This document shows, piece by piece, positions 1 through 9,260 of a stretch of 64,000 nucleotides of DNA. The position numbers and the translations under genes are program-made. The notes beneath the pieces were generated by a model, which was given only the letters and a program-made list of their open reading frames with translations, ran no database searches and was not told the DNA's origin. Within the stretch, counting starts at the first letter, position 1. Each line of letters opens with the position of its first letter. Origin of the DNA: Sophora flavescens. Taxonomy: Eukaryota; Streptophyta; Magnoliopsida; Fabales; Fabaceae. Where the stretch lies: positions 237,385,379 through 237,449,378 of the forward strand of contig CM061062.1 in assembly GCA_030762895.1 (NCBI GenBank). Direction: 5' to 3'.

Positions 1-29
1 CACATCGGCCTGGTTTGGGGACTTGGTGG

Positions 30-37
30 GTTGGAAT
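30..37. repeat. Left 8-bp target-site duplication of the hAT element
   Basis: GTTGGAAT lies directly before the terminal CAGTG of the hAT element and is repeated exactly at 7481-7488. An 8-bp duplication is diagnostic of the hAT superfamily. Confidence 0.95.
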
Positions 38-200
38 CAGTGTTGTCAAATAGCAGCCATGGCGGCGCCATGGGGGAAACCGGTGGCGGGATTTGAAGGA
101 ACCGCCATTCGGAGGCGGTGGCGTGGCGGGTTTCACGTGGCAGCTCATGGCGGCTGGCGGTCATGGCGGAATCACCTGCCATGGCGGAAATGGTGGGGCT
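38..200. repeat. hAT left terminal and subterminal repeat region
   Basis: It holds the terminal inverted repeat (38-47) followed by at least four copies of the heptamer ATGGCGG (near 59, 148, 164 and 180). The same heptamer recurs in both orientations near the right end. Clustered subterminal motifs of this kind usually bind hAT transposase; that role is inferred. Confidence 0.75.
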
Positions 201-487
201 GTTGGGGTTTTTGGTGGAAAACCTGACCCATTTAGATGGGTTTTGTGACCCGACCCAGTCCAAAATGGTAAAAACCCTAATATCACTAATCAGACTTTTT
301 CTTCCAAACACAAACAGCAGAACGGTCGAACCCTTCCCTTCCTCCCATTTCACATTTTCTTCTCCCACCACCGATCACCCACTCTCGTGCGACACCCACT
401 GTCGGCCGACCATCGCCCGGTGACCACTGACCTCCGGCGACCGGCGAGCATTCTCTTCCTTTCTCCTTTTTTCAGTCATTTTCAAAA

Positions 488-974
488 ATGGCAGGCGAAC
501 CATCTTCTTCTGATGCTTCACGGGCCCTCTCCAGAGCTGATGTTGGATGGAAATACTGCTTTCCATTGTAAGAAGGAGACACAAACTCGGTTGTGTGTAC
601 TTTCTGTTCAAAAGTCATGAAGGGAGGGATCACTAGAGCCAAACAGCTCTTAATGAGCAAGAAGGGGAATGTAGCTGCTTGTACCAAGTGTCCAGAAGAA
701 GTTAGAGAAAAGCTTTGGACACTTTTCAAAGAGAGGAAGAATCTAGGTAACAACTATGTTTATGTTCCAAGTGCTGGAGCTGGAGCTGAAATTGAGAGTC
801 TACTCTATGTGGAGAGTAGTGAAGATGAGATGGAAATGACACCTACTAGTGCTGCTGCTGCAAGTTCTGCTTCTACAGGGAAGAAAAAAGTTGCTAAAAA
901 GGGGCCTTTTGATCTCTATGTCAGGAAACCAGCTGCACCAGCTGCAATTGGTAAAAAGGAGGAGGAAATGAGGC
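488..974 (+). pseudogene. hAT transposase, N-terminal part (BED zinc finger), exon-like segment before the Copia insertion
   Basis: The ATG at 488 opens a frame that runs to the Copia insertion at 974. A BED-type zinc finger is recognisable: tryptophan, then a C-x2-C pair (CTFC), then KGGIT, then KKGNVAAC. The expected histidine after RAKQ is leucine, so one zinc ligand appears lost. An in-frame TAA at 569-571 (codon 28) breaks the frame; translation could restart only at the Met codons near 593 or 617. The residues after the finger are an Ala/Ser/Lys-rich linker. The frame continues without a shift at 6124 once the Copia element and one GAGGC copy are ignored. In an intact element the protein would bind the transposon ends in the nucleus. 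Confidence 0.85.
970..974. repeat. Left 5-bp target-site duplication of the Copia element
   Basis: GAGGC at 970-974 is repeated at 6119-6123. It fixes the Copia boundaries and shows insertion into the hAT transposase coding sequence. Confidence 0.93.
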
Positions 975-1254
975 TAATGAGAAGTATCCATGAGTGAGAG
1001 AAAGAAAAATGAAAATCTGGAGAATTCAGTGTATTCTAATTCTCATTAATTGATTGATTCTGTGTACACTTTTGGCTATATATATACTAGCCATGAATAC
1101 ATTGAGTAGAGTAACTGAATAACTAATTCAGTTAGGACTAACAGCAGAGAGTAACTAACCTAACTAATTGCTAACAGCAGAGGATAACTAACCTGAGAGC
1201 TGCACTAACTAATGTACAGTTATACACGATACATTACATAGCCTTACTCTATTA
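975..1254 (-). repeat. Copia 3' LTR
   Basis: This 280-bp repeat has its partner at 5839-6118, with four substitutions between them (two adjacent). It contains several near-copies of a TAACTAACCTAACTAA-type motif. On the minus strand it starts TAATAGAG and ends CTCATTA. Confidence 0.95.
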
Positions 1255-1267
1255 TTCCCCCCTCAAG
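1255..1267 (-). promoter_or_regulatory. Copia polypurine tract
   Basis: On the minus strand CTTGAGGGGGGAA abuts the start of the 3' LTR, the position of the plus-strand DNA primer. Confidence 0.85.
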
Positions 1268-1268
1268 C

Positions 1269-2873
1269 TCATGGGGGTTTTGGACATGAAACAACATTGA
1301 GCTTGGATCTTAACTCTACAAATCTAGAGGAGGAAACTGGCTTTGTTAAAGAGTCTGCTAGCTGGTCTGTACTTGGACCATGCACAACATTGAGAGCTTT
1401 GGAGAGAACCTTTTCTCTAACAAAGTGGATATCAAGCTCTATATGTTTGGTCCTCGCATGAAGAATAGGATTGTAGGCCAAGTTGACTGCACTTAAGTTG
1501 TCACAAAAGAGTTGTGGCATGGCAAAGGGAATGTGCAGTTCAGTTAGGAGTGACTGAATCCATAGAGTCTCAGTTGTAGCATTGGCCATGCTGCGGTACT
1601 CGGCCTCTATGCTGGATCTAGCAACAAGGGGCTGCTTCTTTGAGCTCCAGGAAACCAGATTTGGTCCAAAGAAGATGCAGGAGGCAGAGGTTGAACGCCT
1701 GTCATCAGGGTCACTGGCCCAATCTGCATCACAGTAGGTGTGCAGAGAATAAGGTGCAGAAGGAGCAGCTGCAGGTCTGAGTAGAAGACCATAGTCTAAG
1801 GAGCCTTTGAGGTATCTTAAAATCCTCTTAACAGCCTGCCAGTGAGAGTCAAGAGGGTTGGACATGAATTGGCAAACCTTGTTCACACTATAGGCAATGT
1901 CGGGCCGAGTGAGGGTGGCATACTGAAGTGCACCCACAATAGATCTATAGAAATGAGGATCCGCCACTGTATTAGTGCCAAACTTTGACAATTTGCAATT
2001 ACTAATCATAGGGGAGGAAATCCCTTTAGCCTCTGACATGTGGGCCTTAGCCAATAAGTCTCTGATGTACTTGGTTTGAGTGAGGAGAAGTGCACCACTG
2101 CTCAGGTGCTTAACTTCAATGCCAAGAAAATAATCCAGATCCCCAAGTTCTCTGAGAGCAAACTGTGCATCAAGCTTTTGAATTAGATTCTAAACAAGGG
2201 CAGTGGAAGATCCAGTGACAATGATGTCATCAACATAAACCAAGACATATAGGCAAGTAGATCCCTTAGAGTAGATGAACAGGGAAGAATCACACTTGCT
2301 GGTCATGAATCCAAATTGCAGAAGAGTGGAGGCAAGCCTCTCATACCAAGCCCGAGGGGCTTGCTTTAGACCATAGAGAGCTTTGTGAAGCTTACAAACA
2401 AGAGATTTGTCACTGTGCTCAAACCCGAGTGGCTGCACCATATAGACTTCCTCACTGAGAACACCATTCAAGAAAGCATTGTTTACATCAATTTGCTTAA
2501 TTGCCCATCTGTTTGTGAGAGCTAGGGTGAGTATGATCCGAATAATCACAGGTTTGACTACCGGAGAGAAGGTTTCAAAGAAATCAAAACCATACTGTTG
2601 GTGAAAGCCTTTGGCAACCAGCCTAGCCTTAAATTTGTTTACTGTCCCATCAGGATTTTCCTTCACTCGATAAACCCACTTACAGCCAATGGCAGTTCTG
2701 TTTGGAGGCAGTGTGACTAGGGACCAAGTGTTATTTTTAATTAGAGCATTGTGCTCATCTTGCATGGCTTGAAGCCATTGTGGACTAGCCAAGGCCTCCT
2801 TGACAGAATGAGGCTCAACATGACTCAAGAATATTCTAGGAGGCAAATGTCCAGTTTTGGATCTTGTCATCAT
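1269..2873 (-). pseudogene. Copia pol, reverse transcriptase and RNase H part
   Basis: The frame reads from the RT N-terminal block (EALASPQWLQAMQDEHNAL) through the catalytic YVDD motif (LVYVDDIIV) to the Copia RNase H (YCDADWASDPDDRRSTSAS, then EAEYRSM and the ADSLTKP end). It is one frame broken by a single TAG at 2190-2192, just after the YVDD block. The two halves resume in register, 135 bases apart. The RNase H acidic residues look intact. In a functional element this part copies the RNA into cDNA in virus-like particles. It is the best preserved part of the element. Confidence 0.94.
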
Positions 2874-2979
2874 ATGATGTAGATTGATAGGTGCAGCTGG
2901 AGATAGAGAGTCAGAGGAAGTGGTGGGTGAGGGAGCAGTACTAGAGGGTGCAAGAGACAGGTTCAGTTTGTGCAGGAAA

Positions 2980-4717
2980 TCAGATAGAGGAAGAGGAGAT
3001 AGGGGATGATGCAGGACTGGCTACCACAGTATCACTGGCAGTGACAGAAACACTAGGTGAAAGAGGCAAGGGAGAGGGTGCAGCACTAGAGGGTTCAGGA
3101 GACATTGGTTCAGATTGAGCAGGACTGGTTCCCACAATGTCATTGGCAGTGACACAAACACTAGGTGAAAGAGACAAGGGAGAAGAGGGATGCTGAGTTA
3201 TAGGGGTGGCATGCAGAGGAGGATATATGGGAATAGGTATAGTAGCAGGGTAAGTAGCAGGGTTAGAAACAGGTGAGACAGAATGTTGTTGGAAGAGTTT
3301 AGGATAGGGAAACATGGATTCATTGAACAAAACATCCTTTGAAATGTATATACGTCCATTAGAATCAAGGCACTTGTGGCCTCTATGTTGAGGAGAGAGG
3401 CCTAAGTAGACACACTCAGAGGACCGGAAATCAAACTTGTGTTGATTGTATGGTCTAAGAAAAGGAAAACAGGCACATCCAAAAACCCGAAAGGTAGAGT
3501 AATCAGGGATGGTGCCAAACAAGGCATGAAAGGGAGAGGAGTGAGAGGTTAATGCTGCAGTGGGCAGTCTGTTGATCGTATGAACAACTTGTGTAAAGCT
3601 GTGGTCCCAAAATTTTAAAGGTAGAGAAGCATGGGAGAGAAGAGTCAGTCCCATTTCAACTATATGTCGGTGCTTTCTCTCAACAGTCCCATTTTGATGG
3701 GAGGTGTGAGGACAAGTTAGGCGATGCAAAATGCCTAGCTCAGTTAAGTACTTGGAAAAGCGTCAAAATTCCCCTCCCCAGTCTGACTGCAAAGCTTTAA
3801 TTTTGGCAGAGAATTGAGTTTCAATGAGTTAAAAATTGTTTAAACGCAGTCAAGGCATCTGATTTTTGCTTTAAGAAATAGATCCATGTGAATCTTGTAT
3901 GAGCATCAACAAATGTAATATAGTAAGAGTAGCCTCCATAAGAGGTGAATGGTGCGGGTCCCCACAAATCACTATGGATTAGTTCAAAGGGAGTAGGATG
4001 AATGGTGGAGGAAGATGGAGCATGTAGTCTATGTGCTTTACCAATGCAACAGGCATTACAAAATTCATAGGATGTTTTATTCAATGATGGAATATTACAA
4101 AGTTGAAGAATGGTTTTTACAGCATTATTATTTGCATGTCCAAGTCTATAATGCCAAGTGGCAAAGGAACTAGATACAGCAGAGGACCTAGGTGAATTGG
4201 TTACAACAGAGGACTGAGCTCTAGATTCGTTAGAAGCTGCAGCTGGAACACTATGTTGGAAGCAAGAGGTGGAGGGTTCCTTTAGAATATTGATGTTTTC
4301 AAAGCTGTAGAGTCCATCACCTCCTAGGGAACCGTGAAGAAGAATCTTGCTAGAGCCCTGTGATTTCACATAGCAAGAGAATGGGTCAAACTCGAAATAA
4401 ACATTGTTATCACGGGCAAACTTGGAAACGGAAACTAGATTCTTGGTTATATTAGGAACAAGGAGATTATTAAGTTTAAAAACGGTTTGAGGACTAGTAG
4501 GAGAGAAAAATTTTGAAGAGCCTATAGAGTTAATTGAGAGACCTTGGCCGTTACCCATTAAAACTTGATCCTGGCCTCCAAATGGACTACTTTGAGTGAA
4601 GTTGTTGGAATCAGCAGTAATATGGTGGGATGCACCAGATTCTGGGAACCACGCTTGGGGATCAAACTGTCTTTGCAGAGGTTCTTGAGTATTTGGAACA
4701 AATTGCGGTTGCTGCAT
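2980..4717 (-). pseudogene. Copia pol, protease, GAG-pre-integrase and integrase part
   Basis: Reading along the minus strand, the protease-like block comes first. Its usual D-S/T-G active site reads FPESGASHHIT, so the catalytic aspartate is glutamate. Next is the GAG-pre-integrase finger (WHYRLGHA, then C-x2-C, then GKAHRL), followed by the integrase core. The core shows the first Asp in HSDLWGP, the second in QSDWGGEF and the catalytic Glu in HQNGTVERKHR. Stops or shifts interrupt the core between about 3729 and 3821. A Pro/Ser-rich linker leads towards reverse transcriptase. The integrase joins cDNA to host DNA in intact relatives. Confidence 0.9.
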
Positions 4718-4784
4718 TACTAGATTGGCACTAGGTTGTTACTGTGAGGGTGGGAATCTGGGAGCAGTGCTTTAAGTACCTTGA

Positions 4785-5777
4785 TTATATTCTTTGAGAG
4801 TTGTAGTTCTGGGTATAGCCTGACTGAGCTTGATTAGAATCTTGAGGAGGCGGTCTTTGAACCTGAACAAACGTATCATCAAACCGATACCAGCAATTAA
4901 AGGCTTCATGGCCATACTTATGGCAAAGTTGACCGATAACCACTGCGCCCACGACCTCGATCACCTCTACCACGGCCTCGACCACCACAGCCTCGACTAC
5001 CACTACGAAAACCACCCTGATTCTGCCGATAATCACCTGAAACGGACAAATTTCCCAGATTTGGTGCCTGAGCCACATTAACAGTGACTGAAGGGGACGG
5101 TAATTCTTGTCGGAACCTCGCAAGTTGAGCATCTTACATCAGTAGCAGAGATTCAATCTCATCAATTGATGGCGATTCCACCCTAGTAAAGATCATCATC
5201 ACGAAGGAGCTATACTCCTCAGGGAGTCCTTCGAGGACTGTATCTATGTGATCCTGCTCTGTGACAGGATCGCCGATGGCTTGGAGAGATTCGATTAGGG
5301 CACGAATACGCATTAGGTATTCCGAGATCGTACGTGTGCCTTTCTTGGTGTTTTTCAATTCAGAACGAAATTGACGCACCTTAACCTTCAAGTGTGCATG
5401 GAAATGCTTGTGAATTTTGTCCCAAACTTGCCAGGACTGTTTGCAACCAATGAATCGAGGAAGAATTGATGGAGATAACAAGTTCAGGAGCCATGTGAAC
5501 AGCATTTGGTCCTGAACGATCCAAAGTTGATACTCATCAGACTCAATCCCTAGCGCACGATTCGCCTCTGTAGTGAATTGTGGTGGAATTGAAGGATTTA
5601 CTACAAATTGATGGAGTTTATGCGAGATTATGACAGCTTCTACTTGCTACTTCCACAACAGAAAGTTGTGATCATCGAGTTTGATGGACATTGAAGACTG
5701 TAAGGTTGACGGTGTCGGAGCGATTCTCAAGCTCCGAAACCAGGAATATCGAACGGATTGCGAATGGTTGCAGCCAT
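4785..5777 (-). pseudogene. Copia gag (UBN2-type) with zinc knuckle, frameshifted
   Basis: The probable start ATG is at 5777-5775 on the minus strand. A short N-terminal run is followed by a frameshift, then a TAG near 5650, then the typical Copia gag core from about 5640 to 5134 (LLWK, LFTWLLNLLSPSILPRF, ISEYLMRI). Another shift precedes a glycine/arginine-type region that now reads Val-rich. It ends in a retroviral zinc knuckle, CHKYGHEAFNC, whose first cysteine is not in the same frame. Gag normally packages the RNA into cytoplasmic particles. At least three lesions make this copy inactive. Confidence 0.85.
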
Positions 5778-5824
5778 GGGAGAACGCGACGAGAACAAAG
5801 GAGAAAGAACGGGCCCAGAAAATT

Positions 5825-5838
5825 AGCTCATGATACCA
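5825..5838 (-). promoter_or_regulatory. Copia primer binding site
   Basis: On the minus strand TGGTATCATGAGCT follows the 5' LTR with no spacer. TGGTATCA matches the 3' end complement of plant tRNA-Met, the usual Copia primer. The following bases deviate from the common TGGTATCAGAGC form. Confidence 0.85.
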
Positions 5839-6118
5839 TAATGAGAAGTATCCATGAGTGAGAGAAAGAAAAATGAAAATCCAGAGAATTCAGTGTATTC
5901 TAATTCTCATTAATTGATTGATTCCGTGTACACTTTTGGCTATATATATACTAGCCATGAATACATTGAGTAGAGTAACTGAATAACTAATTCAGTTAGG
6001 ACTAACAGCAGAGAGTAACTAACCTAACTAATTGCTAACAACAGAGGATAACTAACCTGAGAGCTGCACTAACTAATGTACAGTTATACACGATACATTA
6101 CATAGCCTTACTCTATTA
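5839..6118 (-). repeat. Copia 5' LTR
   Basis: This is the 280-bp partner of 975-1254. It directly abuts the primer site on one side and the GAGGC duplication (6119-6123) on the other, which confirms the TAAT...ATTA termini. Confidence 0.95.
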
Positions 6119-6123
6119 GAGGC

Positions 6124-7256
6124 AAGCTAACATTAGAGAGGCATGTGAAAAGAAAGCAGTTCTTCTAGTCCATCAAAAAATTGCTCGTTTTTGGTATCAG
6201 GCTGATTTATCATTCAACTGTATTAAGTTGGAAAGCTTTCAAGAAATGCTTGAAGCAGTTGGTGCCTTTGGTAAACATCTACCAACTCCTACTTATCATG
6301 CTATTAGAGTTCCACTCTTACACATGGAGATGGAATACACTGAAGATTTGTTGAAAAATCACAAGGAGCAGTGGAGAAAACATGGTTGCTCTATTATGTC
6401 GGATGCATGGACTGATAGAAAGCAGAGATGCATTATTAATTTCTTGGTGAACTCTCCAGCTGGGACGATGTTTGTGAAGTCAATTGATGGCTCAGCATTT
6501 GTGAAGACCGGTGAGAAACTGTTTGAGTTGCTTGATTCTATTGTAGAGGAGATTGGAGAAGAGAAAGTTGTTCAGATCATCACAGATAATGGAAGCAACT
6601 ATGTTCTAGCTGGAAAGATGTTAGAAGAAAAGAGACCAAATCTTTACTGGACTCCTTGTGCAGCCCATTGCCTGGACTTAATGCTTGAAGACATTGGAAA
6701 GATTCCTTTGATAAAGAAGACAATTCAAAGGGGAATTGGTCTTGTTGGTTTTATCTACAGTCATTCAAGTACCTTGAGTTTGTTGAGACAATTCACAAAC
6801 AAGAGGGAATTGGTAAGACATGGGGTTACTCGATTTGCTACTTCATTTTTATCATTGGAGAGACTTTATGGAGAAAAAGCCAATCTTAGAAAAATGTTTA
6901 CTTCCGATGAGTGGAGCAAAAACAAGCTATCCAAGGAAGCTAAGGGGAGGCAAGCATCGAAGGTTGTTCTTATGCCTTCATTTTGGAAAAATGTGGTTTA
7001 TATTCTTAAAGTCATGACTCCTCTTGTATGAGTGCTTTGACTTGTTGATGGTGAAAGAAAACCAGCCTTGGGATATATTTATGAAGCAATGGACAAGGCC
7101 GAAGAAGCAATTATGAAGTCTTTCAACAACAATGAAAGCAAATACAAAGATGTTTTTGAAATCATTGACAATAGATGGAATTGTCAGCTTCATCGTCCAT
7201 TGCACGCAGCTGGTCACTATTTAAAACCGGAGTTCTTCTATTCCAATCCCAACTAG
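6124..7256 (+). pseudogene. hAT transposase, DUF659/catalytic part after the Copia insertion
   Basis: The frame continues in register from 974. It shows the DUF659 region (CSIMSDAWTDRKQR), then IITDNGSNYVLAGK, then PCAAHCLDLML, all typical of plant hAT-like transposases with RNase H-fold catalytic cores. At 7029-7031 and 7038-7040 two TGA stops occur where relatives have arginine codons (PLV-stop-VL-stop-LVDGERKPALGYIYEAMD). The frame then stays open to a TAG at 7254-7256, just after PEFFYSNPN. The hAT C-terminal dimerisation domain that should follow is absent, so the gene is truncated as well as interrupted. Confidence 0.9.
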
Positions 7257-7327
7257 TTTACGGTTCTTGACTTATGTTGATAGTGTTTTGGATTTTATAT
7301 TTATTTCTATAATTTTTGTTATAAATA

Positions 7328-7328
<1 letters not shown>

Positions 7329-7367
<39 letters not shown>
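7329..7367. repeat. GT/TA microsatellite inside the hAT 3' region
   Basis: A short GT run passes into about 15 TA dinucleotides. It lies between the truncated transposase end and the right subterminal repeats, where the missing C-terminal coding region should be. Confidence 0.9.
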
Positions 7368-7370
<3 letters not shown>

Positions 7371-7371
7371 C

Positions 7372-7480
7372 TTTTTTGTCCGCCATGGCATCCGCCATCT
7401 GGCTGCATCGCCATCCGCTATAATGTATGGCGGATTTTTGGCCGGCCACCATAGGCCGTCATCCGCCATCGATAACACTG
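7372..7480. repeat. hAT right subterminal and terminal repeat region
   Basis: It carries at least four copies of ATGGCGG or its complement (near 7380, 7390, 7428 and 7461) and ends in GATAACACTG, the inverted partner of the left terminus. Confidence 0.75.
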
Positions 7481-7488
7481 GTTGGAAT
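7481..7488. repeat. Right 8-bp target-site duplication of the hAT element
   Basis: GTTGGAAT matches 30-37 exactly. Confidence 0.95.
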
Positions 7489-8734
7489 CTCCGACCCGTG
7501 TGGAGGGGGAGAGGCCACGGGAGATAGCCGAACAGACACCTTCGGGGCCAACGGAAATACCATGTACAGAATTGAAGGAAGCTCCAGTGGTGGAAATAGG
7601 AGAAACGATGCATTCAAAAAAATGACGGAAGAGGAGATGCAGGCCAAGCTACAAAATGGGTCTGTTGAGCACTTCTTTCCAGATGAAATAATATCTAGAG
7701 AATTTCAGTTCCTATCGAAATCAATGTATATTCAGGATAAATAGGAAGAATAATAATAGAAAGACAAAAGAGTGGCAGGTGCATGAAAGAAGGAAGAAAA
7801 GGGAGGGTAAGAAATTAATTCCCATTAATGATTACAGGCAAGTGAGGTGCTGCCAAATGATGAGTTAGTTGTGGGGAAAATTGGGAATGAGGAGTTGGAG
7901 GAGAGAAAAGATGAGAGACCTAAACAGAATGAGTGCGAAAAGAAAGATAATAGGGACATGGGGAAAAAGGGGAGAGGCCAGGAAAAGAATTCAGGTAGTG
8001 AAAGGGAGGTAACCTTATCCTAAGGCGTCACTTGTTTCTTTCAGGTTTGGTAAGTTAGTAAAGGTTTACCCCCCAACCCCTACACCGAAGAGACAGCTGA
8101 AAAGATGAGGGTCATGTTTTTTTTTTTTTACTTGACTCTAGTAATAATGTCGAGTGAGAGAAAATTATGAAAAAATATCTCAATAATTAATGTACATAGA
8201 AAAGGAAATAAAATTTTTAGCCTATTTATATACATAGTTTTACAATTTTATTATGTTAAAATCTATTTTGTCATTTTAAGAATTGATCATGAATCCTACA
8301 ATTTACAATATGTTTCAATTCACGATTCAGAAATAGGCCTTTCATTTCACAATTCGAATCTTGATTTGACAACCATACCGTCCACTCCCACTAAGATACG
8401 AATAAAGAGAGGTAGTAGAGTGGAATGCTAGAGAGAAAATTTGGACAAGGGTAACTTAATGCATCAAATGCATGCCATTTAAAATGGCACTTTTAACCGT
8501 AACAACTACAGCCCTTTTTCTTCACACAGTAACAACATAGAAGGAAAAAATTTATTTTCCCAGCTCTTGCACGTAATTTGACCAATCAATATGGACAAAG
8601 GAACAAGCATAAACATATATACAAAACTAAGTACACACAAGCAAGAACCCAGCAACATAGCAAAATAATAAAAAATAGCTAAACATGGCTGTTAGACACC
8701 TCCATAGTCCATAGGACTAAACCTAGTATGGGAA
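7489..8734. other. No gene recognised
   Basis: A purine-rich stretch (about 7740-8000) has a short open frame (7427-7744 on plus) that begins inside the hAT end and resembles no family I recognise. A poly-T run lies near 8120. The stretch before the hAT (1-29) and 7489 onward form the pre-insertion target. It stays open in one frame for about 170 bases after removing the hAT, which could be an old LINE ORF1 linker, but I cannot support that. Confidence 0.4.
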
Positions 8735-9260
8735 ATGGGGGCTGGACAACAGTTCATGTGTATAATGTGTAGGCTTGCTCATAATCTGTACCTCACCTGT
8801 TCTTACATTATTCTGAGGCAGTTTCTTTATATAACTCTTCATTTGGCATTTTGGGTGAATGTTGAGTGTCTCCTAGTTCCTTGGACCAAGTTTTTATTGT
8901 TAACTTTCATAGTTTTGGTATAAGTAAAGAGGCTAAACTTTTATGGAAATGCGCAATCTTTGCTATAATATGGTGTATTTAGTTAAAGAGGAATTCTTGT
9001 ATTTTTAAGGAAATTGCTTTGCCACATAACTTGATTTGGGATAAGATTAGGCCGTTGGCGTCTATTTGGTGCAAAGTTGTTAAGTGTTTAAATCCCACAT
9101 TAGTTGAGTATATGAGTAAAGAACCATTTATAATAATCTAGGCAACCCTCCACCTATGAGCTAGCGTCTGGGGTGGAGTTAGGCCTAGTTATTCTAAATA
9201 GAAGTTCATGGCCTTTTTTGAGGGGTTCCCCTGGCAGATATATTGAGGGATTGAGAAGCT
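8735..9260 (+). pseudogene. LINE ORF2 C-terminal remnant
   Basis: Plus-strand translations, with several shifts, resemble the far C-terminal end of plant L1-type ORF2. A zf-RVT-like stretch (8735-8923) is followed by LLWKCAIFAIIWCI, then KRNSCIFK, then LIWDKIRPLASIWCKVV near 8935-9085. A last piece (FLRGSPGRYIEG) lies at 9213-9250. Between the last two a roughly 120-bp sequence interrupts the homology. No reverse transcriptase core is present, so this is a truncated 3' fragment. I judged it from the pattern of W/R/N residues only. Confidence 0.45.
9083..9204 (+). repeat. Short dispersed repeat inserted in the LINE remnant
   Basis: AAATCCCACATTAGTTGAG followed by a CTCCACCTATGAGCTAGC-type block resembles a repeat seen near many plant retrotransposon ends. 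It separates two segments of the LINE C-terminal homology. The family is not assigned. Confidence 0.35.

Larger units (their letters stand above)
975..6118 (-). mobile_element. Complete Ty1/Copia LTR retrotransposon nested in the hAT transposase
   Basis: Two 280-bp LTRs (975-1254 and 5839-6118) differ at only four positions by eye. They bracket minus-strand gag, protease, integrase, reverse transcriptase and RNase H in Copia order. A tRNA-Met-like primer site follows the upstream LTR and a G-rich polypurine tract precedes the downstream LTR. The 5-bp duplication GAGGC flanks the 5144-bp element. The LTR ends are TAAT...ATTA instead of TG...CA. LTR similarity suggests a fairly recent insertion, but gag and pol carry several stops and frameshifts, so the element is defective. 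Confidence 0.96.
38..7480 (+). mobile_element. hAT-superfamily DNA transposon, interrupted by a Copia element
   Basis: The left end starts CAGTGTTGTC and the right end, read in reverse complement, starts CAGTGTTATC, so the termini are inverted repeats with one mismatch in ten. An exact 8-bp duplication (GTTGGAAT) flanks both ends. The body carries a BED-finger/DUF659 hAT transposase on the plus strand. A 5.1-kb Copia retrotransposon (975-6118) sits inside the coding region; without it the hAT would be about 2.3 kb. The C-terminal dimerisation domain is missing, and a TA microsatellite with the right subterminal region follows the truncated gene. The element cannot be autonomous today. Confidence 0.93.

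Noticed and set aside
4830..5081. An Asp/His-rich 83-codon plus frame suggesting metal binding
   Set aside because: It is the antisense of the Gly/Arg-rich gag region of the Copia element.
7427..7744. A 105-codon frame right of the hAT element
   Set aside because: It starts inside the hAT terminal region and shows no domain; the frame that crosses the insertion site is a different one and stops after about 170 bases.
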